DNA of 64,000 bases from the NCBI RefSeq assembly GCF_001484765.1, contig NZ_LLXO01000021.1:1-64000 (forward strand), in the 5' to 3' direction. This document shows, in pieces, positions 19,673 to 28,704 of the stretch. The notes beneath the pieces are model-generated. The model searched no databases, was not told where the DNA came from, and saw nothing but the letters and a program-made list of their open reading frames with translations. Both the position numbers and the translations under genes were made by a program. This DNA is from Entomohabitans teleogrylli (GTDB taxonomy: Bacteria; Pseudomonadota; Gammaproteobacteria; Enterobacterales; Enterobacteriaceae). Numbering within the stretch: the stretch's first letter is position 1; each line of letters begins with the position of its first letter.

Positions 19673-20596
19673 ATGCGTCTTAGTACTCACTATATGTACC
19701 AAAGCAATATCGACAGCTTATCCCGGGCGATAAGCGACGGTAATGATATCTATCTGCGTCTCTCGTCAGGGCAGATTTTACTGAAACCTTCTGACGATCC
19801 CGCCGGGGCTTCCCAGGCGGTGGTGTATCAGAACGCGCTGGCGTCCATCAGCCAGTATGACACCGCGCGGATGTACGCCATGGACGCGCTGGCGCAGCAG
19901 GATAACGTACTGAACTCTGTCGCCAGTATGATGACCGGAAATCTGGCGGAAAAGATTGTCGCCGGCGGTAACGGAACCTATTCCGATGCCGACCGCCAGG
20001 CGCTGGCCACGGAGATTGAGGGGATCCGCAATAACATGATGGATCTGGCTAACAGCAAGAACAGCAACGGGCGCTATATCTTTGCCGGCTATAAAACTGG
20101 TACTGCGCCATTTCTGGAGGATGGCAGCTATCGCGGCGGCGATACGGCCATGACCCAGATGGTGGCGGATAGCACGGAGATGAAAGTGGGGCATACCGGG
20201 CGCGATGTTTTCATGAGCGGCAGCCAGCACGACATTTTCGCGGCGCTGGATAAGGCGATAGCGGCGCTGAACCAACCGGTGGTCGACGATAGCGACCGCG
20301 AAGCGCTGCAGGCGACCCTTGATGCGGTCAACGTCTCTGTTTTGCAGGGAATTGACAATCTGGGGAAATGCCAGGCGGAGATCGGGACCAATCTGCAGCA
20401 TATTGAAGCGTTAAGTTACAACGCCGACACGCAAAAGATCTCGCTACAATCGCGTCTTCAGCAAACCGTCGGGTCTGATCCGGATTCGATGATTACTCTG
20501 GTGTCGCAATCAAAAATGTCGGAGTTTGCCTTGAGTTCGTCGATGATGGTATTCCAGACCATGCAGCAGATGTCGATATTTAATATCTTGCGTTAG
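19673..20596 (+). CDS. flgL: FlgL, hook-filament junction protein 3
   Basis: A 307-residue flagellin-like junction protein. It starts MRLSTHYMYQSNIDSLSRA, with the flagellin-type N-helix motif LRLSSGQILLKPSDDPAGAS, and ends in the matching C-terminal helix. Slightly shorter than E. coli FlgL (317). Second gene of the class 3 flgKL unit. A weak 4-bp hairpin with a seven-T run at about 20719-20739 may end the transcript. Confidence 0.95.
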   Translation: MRLSTHYMYQSNIDSLSRAISDGNDIYLRLSSGQILLKPSDDPAGASQAVVYQNALASISQYDTARMYAMDALAQQDNVLNSVASMMTGNLAEKIVAGGNGTYSDADRQALATEIEGIRNNMMDLANSKNSNGRYIFAGYKTGTAPFLEDGSYRGGDTAMTQMVADSTEMKVGHTGRDVFMSGSQHDIFAALDKAIAALNQPVVDDSDREALQATLDAVNVSVLQGIDNLGKCQAEIGTNLQHIEALSYNADTQKISLQSRLQQTVGSDPDSMITLVSQSKMSEFALSSSMMVFQTMQQMSIFNILR

Positions 20597-20996
20597 TCAT
20601 TATTAAACTCAACGGTAGTTTGCGAAAATAATGTCAATTATATGTTGTTGGGATGTTGTATAAAGCGGTGTGAAAGGATTTTGATTTTTATTATTAAAGG
20701 CGTTTTTTAATGATTGAATAGCGAAGTTGCGCTTTTTTTGTGCTCTTTTCTACGGCGGGATCCAGGAATTTTCTGGTAATGGATTTTTTTATTCAGAACT
20801 GATTCTGGTGATAATGGTAAATTAATTTCCCGGGTTATCAGTTTACGGTATTTTTTACCATTTAGTCCGGGTTATTCTTTACAAAGCAAAACGTGATATA
20901 GCGAAATAGCCATTAATACTCGAGCTTATCAGGCTGTTTGATTTTTAGGTTATCAATAATAATTGGCCAATGTCTTGCTGCTGGAATAATGTTACG
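20597..20996 (+). promoter_or_regulatory. AT-rich fliA upstream region
   Basis: 400 bp without a gene between flgL and fliA, far more AT-rich than its neighbours. It must hold the class 2 promoter of fliA. A 9-bp direct repeat, CCGGGTTAT, occurs at 20830-20838 and 20867-20875 (37-bp period) and could be a protein-binding pair. I could not find a sigma-28 box or fix a FlhDC box by eye. Confidence 0.45.
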
Positions 20997-21746
20997 ATGA
21001 ACGGTCTTTATACTCCCGGCGGGGTGATGGATAAAAATGAACTCTGGACCCGCTATGGGTCGCTGGTTCGCCATGAAGCGCTGCGCCTGCAGGCGCGGCT
21101 ACCCGCCAGTGTTGATTTGGATGATTTGATACAGGCCGGGGCAATGGGATTACTGGTCGCTATTGATGATTTTGATCCTGGTAAAGGCATTGGTCTTAGC
21201 ACCTGGATAACCCAACGGGTGCGCTGGGCGTTGATGGATGAGCTGCGGGAGCGGGACTGGGTGCCGCGGCGCGTGCGCACTAACGCCCGGGAGATGACCG
21301 CGGTGATTCAGCGGCTTGAGCAACAGAGCGGTCAGGCGGTGACGGAAGCGCAAGCCGCGGCGGCCATGGGGGTATCGCTGCGTGAATACCAGCAGATGCT
21401 GGCCGATACCAACAGCAGCCAGCTTTACTCCCTCGATGAGTTAATGGAAACATCGACAGGCGGCTTTGAACAGGCGAATGCGCACAGCGAGCAGCTTAAT
21501 CCGTTGCATACGCTGACCATGAAAAAGCTCCAGAAGCAGATTGTCCATGAGATCAATCTGCTCCCGGAAAGAGAGCAACTGTTGCTTAATCTCTATTATC
21601 AACAAGAACTGAATATGAAAGAGGTAGGGGCAGTATTGGGGGTGACGGAAACCCGGGTTAGCCAGTTACATAGTCTGGCTATTAAGCGACTGCGGGCGCG
21701 GCTTGATATTGCCGTCGAGGAGTCCAGGCGGCGCAGAACGCGGTAA
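20997..21746 (+). CDS. fliA: FliA, flagellar sigma factor (sigma-28)
   Basis: A 249-residue sigma factor for class 3 flagellar genes. The ATG at 20997 gives MNGLYTPGGVMDKNELW, matching E. coli FliA; an ATG at 20970 is in frame but adds nine non-conserved residues. Region 2 (SVDLDDLIQAGAMGLL ... RDWVPRRVR), region 3, and region 4 (LPEREQLLLNLYYQQELNMKEVGAVLGV with ETRVSQLHSLAIKRLR) are all present. The protein is somewhat diverged and has a longer basic C-terminal tail (RRRRTR). Unusually it lies beside flhDC rather than beside fliC, and no fliZ follows. Confidence 0.95.
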   Translation: MNGLYTPGGVMDKNELWTRYGSLVRHEALRLQARLPASVDLDDLIQAGAMGLLVAIDDFDPGKGIGLSTWITQRVRWALMDELRERDWVPRRVRTNAREMTAVIQRLEQQSGQAVTEAQAAAAMGVSLREYQQMLADTNSSQLYSLDELMETSTGGFEQANAHSEQLNPLHTLTMKKLQKQIVHEINLLPEREQLLLNLYYQQELNMKEVGAVLGVTETRVSQLHSLAIKRLRARLDIAVEESRRRRTR

Positions 21747-22094
21747 TTGATCAGACCGCTGACGTGAATAAGAGCTCAGGAATTCTCAGTGTTTGTCAGT
21801 CTGCTTTACAGTTATTTGCAATATAGCGCCAGGGGCGTTTAATTGTGGTTTAAGAATGCGTGTTATCGCGAATTTTTTAATGGCTGTTGATGGCAATAAA
21901 ATTAATTTGCTTACCATGATTTTGTCACGATAATTGGTTTGTGACCTGAAGTCATAAAATATGCATGGAACGATCGGAAGTACACACGGAAGTAATGATA
22001 ACTCGGGTGATTTTAACTGTTCTTAATATGTAACCTGATTATTGTTGTTAATTTCCAGGCGGAAATTACACGTGGTATAAATCTGAGGAATAAA
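21747..22094 (+). promoter_or_regulatory. flhDC upstream regulatory region
   Basis: 348 bp without a gene. In enterobacteria the class 1 flhDC promoter has a long leader that integrates many regulators. Here the region is AT-rich. TGTGACCTGAAGTCAT near 21949-21966 has one good CRP half-site, but the second half is displaced, and I do not call it. No terminator for fliA was seen. Confidence 0.4.
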
Positions 22095-22433
22095 ATGCAT
22101 CTCGATGAACAAACCCGAAGCATTCATGATATCAACCTGTCTTATTTGCTGCTCGCTCAGCAGTTAATCCGTGAAGACAAAATTGCCGCGGGATTCCGCC
22201 TTGGCCTGCCGGAAAAAATGATTGATAGCTTAAAAGATCTCGCGTTGCCGCAGTTGATAAAACTGGCGTCAACCAACCAGCTTATTTGCCGCTTGCGGGT
22301 GGATAACGAAATGGTAGTCGATTTGTTGACCAAAGAGTCGCGCATTGACGCGTTACAGCAAATTCATACCGGGATCATTTTATCCACCGACCTGCTGAAT
22401 TCGCTTTCCGAGCAAGAAGTTCCAGCTGTCTGA
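22095..22433 (+). CDS. flhD: FlhD, flagellar master regulator subunit
   Basis: A 112-residue protein that with FlhC forms the FlhD4C2 activator of class 2 promoters. Conserved segments are IHDINLSYLLLAQQLI, TLPQ-like LPQLIKLASTNQLICRL (with the cysteine found in E. coli FlhD) and LQQIHTGIILSTDLLN. GAGG precedes the ATG by about 9 bases. It is followed by flhC after 14 bases. Confidence 0.96.
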   Translation: MHLDEQTRSIHDINLSYLLLAQQLIREDKIAAGFRLGLPEKMIDSLKDLALPQLIKLASTNQLICRLRVDNEMVVDLLTKESRIDALQQIHTGIILSTDLLNSLSEQEVPAV

Positions 22434-22447
22434 CCGGGTGACCAGCT

Positions 22448-23005
22448 ATGAGTGAGAAAAGTATTTTAGAAGAGATCAAAGAAGTACAGATCGCCATGGC
22501 GCTGATCTCCTTTGGCGCCCGGATGCAGGTGCTGGAGAGTGAAACCAGCCTGAGTCGCAGGCGCTTGCTGAAATTGTATAAAGAGCTAAGAGGGTGTCCG
22601 CCGCCGAAGGGCATGCTGCCGTTTTCCGAAGACTGGTTTATGGCGTGGGAGCAAAATATCCACTCCTCGATGTTTTACAACATCCACCTGTATATCCAGA
22701 AAACCGAAAACTGTCGCCCGATTGAAGCGACGGTGAAAGCGTATCGCCTCTATCTGGAACAGTGCCCGGTGGTACCCGGTGCTAAGCCGGTACTGGGGCT
22801 GACCCGGGCCTGGACCCTGTTGCGTTTTATCGACTGCGGCATGATTGAGCATACCGAATGCAGCAATTGCGGCGGCGGTTTTGTGGTCACGGCGCAACAT
22901 GCCAGACAGCCTTTCACCTGTAGTTTATGTTGCCCGCCCTCCCGGGCAATGAAGAAAAACAAGCTGTATGACATTCAGGCCGCGCAGAGCCGGGTAGCCC
23001 GTTAA
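22448..23005 (+). CDS. flhC: FlhC, flagellar master regulator subunit
   Basis: The 185-residue DNA-contacting partner of FlhD, slightly shorter than in E. coli (192). It has the blocks [21 protein letters not shown] and [13 protein letters not shown]. Four cysteines in CSNC ... CSLC (about residues 138-160) form the expected zinc site. It heads toward motA, 104 bases downstream. Confidence 0.96.
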   Translation: MSEKSILEEIKEVQIAMALISFGARMQVLESETSLSRRRLLKLYKELRGCPPPKGMLPFSEDWFMAWEQNIHSSMFYNIHLYIQKTENCRPIEATVKAYRLYLEQCPVVPGAKPVLGLTRAWTLLRFIDCGMIEHTECSNCGGGFVVTAQHARQPFTCSLCCPPSRAMKKNKLYDIQAAQSRVAR

Positions 23006-23109
23006 CGCGGGTTTCCGGCAGCGCCGGCACGGATAGGGGCGCATACACGTCATGGTAATCGAGAGTAACCAGCCGCCGGGGCGGGCGTTAACGTTATTGA
23101 GGAGTTCAT

Positions 23110-23997
23110 GTGCTAGTTATTGTGGGTTATCTGGTGGTGGTTTTGACGGTCTTCGGCGGCTACATGCTGAGCGGCGGGGCGCTGGGAGCGCTGTATCAAC
23201 CGCTTGAGCTGTTGATTATCGGCGGCGCCGGGATCGGCGCTTTTATCGTCGGCAATAACGGTAAAGCGATTAAGGCGACGCTCAAGGCGCTGCCGCGCAT
23301 GTTTAAACGCTCCTCATACACCAAAGCGCTGTATCTCGATCTGCTGGGAATGCTGTATCTGCTGTTAAGCAAAGGGCGGCAAAACGGCATGATGTCGCTG
23401 GAAAACGAAATTGAAGATCCGCAAAACAGCGCCATTTTTTCTGCTTACCCACGCCTGATGGCCAACCCGCAACTGATGACTTTCGTCACGGATTATTTGC
23501 GTCTGATGATCAGCGGCAATATGAACGCGTTCGAAATCGAGGCGTTAATGGATGAAGAAATTGAAACCTGCGAACACGAACAGGATGTGCCGGCCAGTAG
23601 CCTGAATGCGCTCGGGGATGGGCTACCGGCGTTCGGTATTGTGGCCGCGGTCATGGGGGTGGTGAACGCACTGGCCTTTGCCGATCGTCCGGCGGCGGAG
23701 CTGGGGGCGCTTATCGCCCATGCCATGGTCGGGACGTTTCTCGGTATTCTGCTGGCCTACGGGGGCGTTTTGCCGCTGGCGACGCTGTTGCGCCAGAAGA
23801 GCAGCGAAGAGATCAAAATGCTGCAATGTATCAAGGTGACGCTGCTGTCCAGCGTTAATGGCTATGCGCCCCAGATAGCTATCGAATTTGGCCGTAAGAC
23901 GCTCTTTTCCAGCGAACGTCCGTCGTTCAGCGAACTTGAAGAGCACATCCGCCAGGTGAAAAGTGTTGGCAGCGGCGCGACGGAACGCGCGTCATGA
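23110..23997 (+). CDS. motA: MotA, flagellar stator proton-channel subunit
   Basis: A 295-residue inner-membrane stator subunit with four membrane helices. The start is GTG (reads VLVIVGYLVVV), preceded by GAGGAG; E. coli motA also uses GTG, and the only nearby ATG is out of frame and soon stops. The conserved DRPAAELGALIAHAMVGTFLGILLAYG holds the essential channel proline region, and the charged cytoplasmic loop that touches FliG is present. Its end overlaps motB by 4 bases. No clear sigma-28 promoter was found in the 104-bp gap upstream, which is unexpected for a class 3 gene. Confidence 0.96.
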   Translation: MLVIVGYLVVVLTVFGGYMLSGGALGALYQPLELLIIGGAGIGAFIVGNNGKAIKATLKALPRMFKRSSYTKALYLDLLGMLYLLLSKGRQNGMMSLENEIEDPQNSAIFSAYPRLMANPQLMTFVTDYLRLMISGNMNAFEIEALMDEEIETCEHEQDVPASSLNALGDGLPAFGIVAAVMGVVNALAFADRPAAELGALIAHAMVGTFLGILLAYGGVLPLATLLRQKSSEEIKMLQCIKVTLLSSVNGYAPQIAIEFGRKTLFSSERPSFSELEEHIRQVKSVGSGATERAS

Positions 23998-24887
23998 GTA
24001 ACAATAGCCACCCGGTGGTGGTGCGCCGGCGTAAAGGGCATAAGCATGGCCACCATGGCGGCTCCTGGAAGATAGCCTACGCCGACTTTATGACCGCCAT
24101 GATGGCCTTTTTTCTGGTGATGTGGCTGCTGGAGACCTCCACGCCCCAGCAGCGCCAGCAGATTGCCGAATACTTCAAAATGCCGCTTAAAGTCGCTATC
24201 AGCCATGGCGATAAGGCCAGCCTGAGCGAAAGCCCGATCCCCGGCGGCGGCGATGATTTTCTCCGTCAGGACGGCGAAATGCTCCGGGAAACCCTGCAGA
24301 AGCTCGACAGGCAAAGGAACCTGCAAAATTTACAACATGCCCGTGAAAAGCTGGAATCGCTGATTAAAAGCGATCCGCGGCTGAGCAACTTCCAGTCGAA
24401 TTTACTGTTGTCGCTTACCGATCAGGGGTTGCTGGTGCAGATTATCGACAGTCAGGAGCGGCCGATGTTCAGCGTCGGCAGTTTTACCCCTGAACCCTAC
24501 ATGCGCGACATTCTCCAGGCGCTGGTGCCGGTCCTCAACGATCTGCCGAACCGTATCAACCTTACCGGTCATACCGACTCGTTACCTTATTCCGGCGGCG
24601 CCGTGGGTTACAGCAACTGGGAACTGTCGGCCGATCGCGCCAATGCGTCGCGCCGGACCATGGCGGCGGCGGGGCTGGCGCAGGGCAAATTTCTGCGGGT
24701 GATCGGTACTGCGGATACCATGCGCCAGCCGGGAACCGAGCCGGACGATCCGCGTAACCGGCGGATCAGCATTCTGGTTCTCAGCCGGGAAAAAGAGAAA
24801 GCGATTTTGTCTCAGGACACTGTCCCCCCGCACCGGGTTGCCGAAGCGCTGGCGGATGTGGCCACCATTAAGAAGAAAGGCGAATAA
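23994..24887 (+). CDS. motB: MotB, stator subunit anchoring to peptidoglycan
   Basis: A 297-residue protein with one membrane helix near the N-terminus carrying the proton-binding Asp in SWKIAYADFMTAMMAFFLV. A plug segment follows, then a periplasmic OmpA-like peptidoglycan-binding domain (ITLTGHTDSLPY-like NLTGHTDSLPYSGG, NWELSADRANASRR, NRRISILVL). Translation is coupled to motA through ATGA, and cheA follows directly. Confidence 0.96.
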   Translation: MSNNSHPVVVRRRKGHKHGHHGGSWKIAYADFMTAMMAFFLVMWLLETSTPQQRQQIAEYFKMPLKVAISHGDKASLSESPIPGGGDDFLRQDGEMLRETLQKLDRQRNLQNLQHAREKLESLIKSDPRLSNFQSNLLLSLTDQGLLVQIIDSQERPMFSVGSFTPEPYMRDILQALVPVLNDLPNRINLTGHTDSLPYSGGAVGYSNWELSADRANASRRTMAAAGLAQGKFLRVIGTADTMRQPGTEPDDPRNRRISILVLSREKEKAILSQDTVPPHRVAEALADVATIKKKGE

Positions 24888-24888
24888 C

Positions 24889-26835
24889 GTGGACGTGAGT
24901 GATTTTTATCAAACCTTTTTTGCGGAAGCGGATGAGTTGCTGGCCGAGATGGAGCGTCATCTGCTGGCGCTGGATTGCGCCTCGCCGGATCAAGAGATAC
25001 TCAATGCTATTTTTCGCACCGCCCATTCGATTAAAGGCGGGGCGGGGACGTTTGGTTTTTCCGTTCTCCAGCAAACCACGCATCTACTGGAGAATTTGCT
25101 CGATGATGCCCGCAGCGGTCAGCGGCGGCTGAGCGGTGAGATGATTAATCTGTTCCTGGAAAGTAAAGATATTATGCAAGAGCAGCTCAATGCCTATAAA
25201 GCCTCTGTAGAGCCCGATCCGGACGCCTTTCAGTATATCTGCGAGGCATTACGCCAGCTGGCGCGGGATGAAGCGCCTGTGCCAGCGCCTGCGCCGGCGC
25301 CGCCCGTGGAACCTGTCAGCCCGCAGGATGGGCGAGATTTGCAGGTTTGCCTCAGCGGCCTGCAACAGGCCGAATATTCCCTGATGATTGAAGAGCTGGG
25401 CAATCTCGGGGCTATCCGCGATCAACAGCAGCAGGACGGGACATTGAATGTGCAGTTGCACACCAGTGTCGCCATTGATGATATCTGCGCGGTGCTCTGT
25501 TTTGTACTGGAGCCCGGGCAAATTGCTATCAGCGAGCTAAGCGCCGCGCCTCCTGCGCAGGCCGCCGCGGCCCCGGACAGCGCTGGCGCCGCGGCGCCGC
25601 AGGCGGCGCAAAGGGTGAAACCGGCAACCCGGGCTGGAGCGGCGGAGTCCGGCAGCGTACGGGTCGCGGTGGAAAAAGTCGACAGGATTATTAATCAGGT
25701 CGGGGAGCTCATTATTACTCAGGCCATGCTTTCACAGCTCTCCGGCTCTCTGGATCCGGCGCAGCATGACGGCTTAATCAGCAGCATCGCCGAGATGGAG
25801 CGCAATGCCCGCGATCTGCAGGAGTCGGTGATGTCGATACGCATGATGCCGATGGAGTTTGTTTTCAATCGTTTTCCGCGTCTGGTGCACGATCTGGCCG
25901 GTAAGCTGAATAAAAAGGTCGAGCTGACGATGACCGGCGGCTCGGTTGAGCTGGATAAGAGCCTGATTGAGCGGATTATCGATCCGCTTACCCATCTGTT
26001 GCGCAATAGCCTCGATCACGGCATTGAATCCGCGGAGCAGCGCCGGCAGCAGGGAAAACCTGAAACTGGTCAGTTGACGCTGTGCGCCGGGCACCACGGC
26101 GGGAACATCATTATTGAGGTGATTGACGATGGCGCCGGTCTGAATCGGGAAAAGATCCTCGACCGCGCCCGCGCCCAGGGGATGACGCTCAGTGAAAATA
26201 TCAGCGATGAAGAGGTGTGGATGCTGATTTTTGCCGCCGGCTTTTCCACGGCGGAAAAGGTGACGGATGTGTCCGGGCGCGGCGTCGGTATGGACGTGGT
26301 ACGGCGTAATATTCAGGAGATGGGCGGCCATGTTGAGATTGATTCGCGGCCCAACAAAGGCTCGACTATCCGGATTATTTTGCCGCTCACGCTGGCCATT
26401 CTTGACGGTATGTCCGTTCAGGTCGGCGAGGAAATTTATGTGCTGCCGCTCAGCACGGTGATGGAATCGCTGAAACCGGCGGAAAATGCGCTGTTCCGTA
26501 TGGCCGGCGATGAGCTGGTGCTGCAGGTGCGCGATGAGTATATCCCGCTGATTGAGTTATATCAGGTATTCGACATCCCTGACGCTTCGCGACAACCCTG
26601 TGACGGGGTGGCGGTGATAGTGCAAAGCGCCGGCGGCCATTACGCCCTGTTGGTAGACCGGCTGATCGGCCAGCATCAGGTGGTAGTGAAAAATCTTGAG
26701 CAAAACTACCGCAGGGTACCGGGTATTTCTGCCGCCACGATCCTCGGCGACGGGAATGTAGCGTTGATTCTGGATATTGCCGGGCTGGTTGCGTTGAGCA
26801 AGCAAAAGCGGCAGAGAGAAAAAACGATTTTATAA
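24889..26835 (+). CDS. cheA: CheA, chemotaxis histidine kinase
   Basis: A 648-residue kinase (E. coli 654). The GTG at 24889 (reads VDVSDFYQTFF) matches the known N-terminus and follows motB by one base; a 17-residue longer frame starting inside motB is not homologous. Domains in order: P1 with phosphorylated His in AHSIKGGAGTFGF (about residue 46); P2 CheY-binding domain; a Pro/Ala linker; P3 dimerisation; P4 ATPase with HLLRNSLDHGIE, DDGAGL and GRGVGMDVV; P5 CheW-like end. It phosphorylates CheY and CheB in response to receptor state. Confidence 0.96.
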   Translation: MDVSDFYQTFFAEADELLAEMERHLLALDCASPDQEILNAIFRTAHSIKGGAGTFGFSVLQQTTHLLENLLDDARSGQRRLSGEMINLFLESKDIMQEQLNAYKASVEPDPDAFQYICEALRQLARDEAPVPAPAPAPPVEPVSPQDGRDLQVCLSGLQQAEYSLMIEELGNLGAIRDQQQQDGTLNVQLHTSVAIDDICAVLCFVLEPGQIAISELSAAPPAQAAAAPDSAGAAAPQAAQRVKPATRAGAAESGSVRVAVEKVDRIINQVGELIITQAMLSQLSGSLDPAQHDGLISSIAEMERNARDLQESVMSIRMMPMEFVFNRFPRLVHDLAGKLNKKVELTMTGGSVELDKSLIERIIDPLTHLLRNSLDHGIESAEQRRQQGKPETGQLTLCAGHHGGNIIIEVIDDGAGLNREKILDRARAQGMTLSENISDEEVWMLIFAAGFSTAEKVTDVSGRGVGMDVVRRNIQEMGGHVEIDSRPNKGSTIRIILPLTLAILDGMSVQVGEEIYVLPLSTVMESLKPAENALFRMAGDELVLQVRDEYIPLIELYQVFDIPDASRQPCDGVAVIVQSAGGHYALLVDRLIGQHQVVVKNLEQNYRRVPGISAATILGDGNVALILDIAGLVALSKQKRQREKTIL

Positions 26836-26856
26836 CGTGGTAGCGAAGGTAACGGC

Positions 26857-27363
26857 ATGAATTTCTCGGGTGCAGAAAAGCAGTTTAGTGAGCAGAACAT
26901 GGGTGAGGGCTATCTGGTCTTCACGCTGGGTGAAGAAGAGTACGGCATCGAAATCCTTAAGGTACAGGAGATTCGTGGTTACGATCGCGTTACGCGCATT
27001 GCCAATACCCCGGACTTTATTATTGGCGTAACCAACTTGCGCGGTGTGATCGTCCCGATTGTCGATCTGCGGGTTAAATTTCGCCTTGATGCGGCGGAAT
27101 TTAATGCCAATACGGTCATTATTATTGTCAATTTTTCCGACCGCGTGGTGGGGATCATTGTCGATGGCGTCTCCGACGTGCTGACGCTGGACGGCAATCA
27201 CATTAAGCCGGCGCCGGATATCTCCTCGACGCTGGCGGTGGAATATTTGCTCGGATTGGGCACCGTGGATGAGCGGATGCTGATTCTGGTGGATATTGAG
27301 AAGTTGCTCAGCAGTGAGGAGATGGCGCTGGTGGAGAAAATTTCCGCTGCGGAGGTGGCGTAA
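26857..27363 (+). CDS. cheW: CheW, receptor-kinase coupling protein
   Basis: A 168-residue SH3-like adaptor linking chemoreceptors to CheA. Clear blocks are [39 protein letters not shown] and [15 protein letters not shown]. It ends the motAB-cheAW series; a strong terminator follows. In E. coli the next genes would be tar, tap and cheRBYZ; here the convergent fliC comes next and cheRBYZ lies 8 kb away. Confidence 0.96.
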   Translation: MNFSGAEKQFSEQNMGEGYLVFTLGEEEYGIEILKVQEIRGYDRVTRIANTPDFIIGVTNLRGVIVPIVDLRVKFRLDAAEFNANTVIIIVNFSDRVVGIIVDGVSDVLTLDGNHIKPAPDISSTLAVEYLLGLGTVDERMLILVDIEKLLSSEEMALVEKISAAEVA

Positions 27364-27427
27364 TTTCCCGCGGCGCGTGGGGGGAATCTTCTGCTGACGG
27401 CGAGGTATTCCCCGAACCGCAGGCGCA

Positions 27428-27465
27428 AAAAAGCCCGGCCAGTGTTGTACTGGCCGGGCTTTTTA
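27428..27465. terminator. Bidirectional terminator between cheW and fliC
   Basis: A 12-bp perfect stem (AGCCCGGCCAGT at 27432-27443, ACTGGCCGGGCT at 27449-27460) with a GTTGT loop is flanked by an A-run on the left and a T-run on the right. It therefore works for both convergent transcripts: cheW on the plus strand and fliC on the minus strand. Confidence 0.95.
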
Positions 27466-27478
27466 TTACTCAGGACGA

Positions 27479-28603
27479 TTAACGCAGCAGAGACAGAACG
27501 TTCTGCGGAACCTGGTTGGCCTGGGCCAGCACCGAAATACCGGCGGATTGCAGGATGTTGGCGCGGCTCATCTCAGAGACTTCAGAAGCGAAATCGGCAT
27601 CCAGGATACGTGAACGGGACTCGGAAAGATTATTCACCGTGCTGTTCAGGTTGCTGATGACCGAATCGAAGCGGTTCTGGGTGGCGCCCAGCGCGGAGCG
27701 CAGTTCGTCGACCTGGGCCATGGCGGCGTCAATGGTATCCAGCGGCGACGTTTTCGATAACTGGGCGGCTGTGGCATCGGTGGCTGCTGTGAACGCGACG
27801 GTGAACTCCCCGGGAATCGGGTTACTGGAACCGTCCACTTTTTGCGTCGTCGTGGCGGTAACCACTTTCGCGACATCGGCGCCGCTGCTGTTTTTACCTA
27901 CCGCAACCAGTACATCATTACCGTTGTCATCTTTAACCTGGAAAATATCGCCGCTGCCGCCTACGCCGAACGCAGTTTCTTTCATACTGGTTAAGTCAGC
28001 GTCTTCCAGTTGATAGCTGGAGGCGGCGCCGGCCGTCGCAATGGTGGCGCCTGCGTTCACTTTGCTGGCGATAGTGGTGACATCAAAGCCGCTCATCCCG
28101 AGAGTGGTCGAATCCACTTTGCTCAGGTTGATATCAATGGTCTGGCCGTCGTTGGCGCCGACCTGAATCCCCAGCGTCTGATCCTTGCTCAGAACTTTCA
28201 CGCCGTTAAACTCGGTCTGTTCAGAGATGCGGTTGATCTCATCCAGACGGGCGTTGATTTCGTCCTGGATGGATTTGCGATCGGACTCAGAGTTAGTGCC
28301 GTTTTGCGCCTGTACGGTAAGACGACGGATGTTCTGCAGGTTGTCGTTAACTTCGTTCAGAGCGCCTTCGGTTGTCTGAGAGATAGAAATACCGTCGTTG
28401 GCGTTGCGCGACGCCTGGGTCAGACCGGTGATGTTGGCGGTGAAGCGGTTACTGATCGCCTGACCCGCCGCATCGTCTTTGGCGCTGTTGATACGCAGGC
28501 CGGAAGAGAGGCGTTCGATAGACGTGCCCAGCGCAGACTGGGATTTGTTCAGGTTATTTTGCGCAACCAGGCTCAGTGCGTTGGTATTAATGACCTGTGA
28601 CAT
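27479..28603 (-). CDS. fliC: FliC, flagellin (filament subunit), short form
   Basis: A 374-residue flagellin. The N-terminal D0/D1 (MSQVINTNALSLVAQNNL, then IERLSSGLRINSAKDDAAG) and C-terminal D1/D0 (SRSRILDADFASEVSEMSR ... NVLSLLR) are conserved, including the TLR5-recognition region near residues 88-115. The variable centre is only about 130 residues, so the D2/D3 outer domains of Salmonella flagellin (about 490 residues) are mostly missing. Short flagellins of this size occur in Serratia. AAGGAG precedes the ATG. It has its own sigma-28 promoter and a strong terminator. Confidence 0.96.
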   Translation of the reverse strand: MSQVINTNALSLVAQNNLNKSQSALGTSIERLSSGLRINSAKDDAAGQAISNRFTANITGLTQASRNANDGISISQTTEGALNEVNDNLQNIRRLTVQAQNGTNSESDRKSIQDEINARLDEINRISEQTEFNGVKVLSKDQTLGIQVGANDGQTIDINLSKVDSTTLGMSGFDVTTIASKVNAGATIATAGAASSYQLEDADLTSMKETAFGVGGSGDIFQVKDDNGNDVLVAVGKNSSGADVAKVVTATTTQKVDGSSNPIPGEFTVAFTAATDATAAQLSKTSPLDTIDAAMAQVDELRSALGATQNRFDSVISNLNSTVNNLSESRSRILDADFASEVSEMSRANILQSAGISVLAQANQVPQNVLSLLR

Positions 28604-28626
28604 ATTTAGCTCCTTATTTAATATCT

Positions 28627-28648
28627 CTAAAAACGAATCGTTTTTTAG
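28627..28648 (-). promoter_or_regulatory. Hairpin in the fliC 5' leader
   Basis: The minus-strand leader holds CTAAAAAACGA-T-TCGTTTTTAG, a 10-bp nearly perfect stem with one unpaired A in the run and a minimal loop. It lies between the predicted start of transcription (about 28671) and the AAGGAG site of fliC. It could affect messenger stability or translation; this is inference. Confidence 0.45.
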
Positions 28649-28677
28649 TTATGCGTAATATCTTGCGCATACCAGAA

Positions 28678-28704
28678 ATATCGGTTGGCGACTAAAAAAC
28701 TAAA
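28678..28704 (-). promoter_or_regulatory. Sigma-28 promoter of fliC
   Basis: On the minus strand: TTTAGTTT (28704-28697), 11-bp spacer, ACCGATAT (28685-28678). The -35 box is identical to those of the receptor gene and flgM. It predicts a leader of about 68 nt before the fliC ATG. Confidence 0.88.

Noticed and set aside
21949..21966. CRP site before flhDC (TGTGACCTGAAGTCAT)
   Set aside because: One half-site is good, but the second half is shifted and lacks the CACA core, so the spacing does not fit a CRP operator.
23006..23109. Sigma-28 promoter before motA
   Set aside because: An ACGGATAG-like -10 can be seen, but no acceptable -35 lies 10-12 bases upstream; not called although motA is usually class 3.
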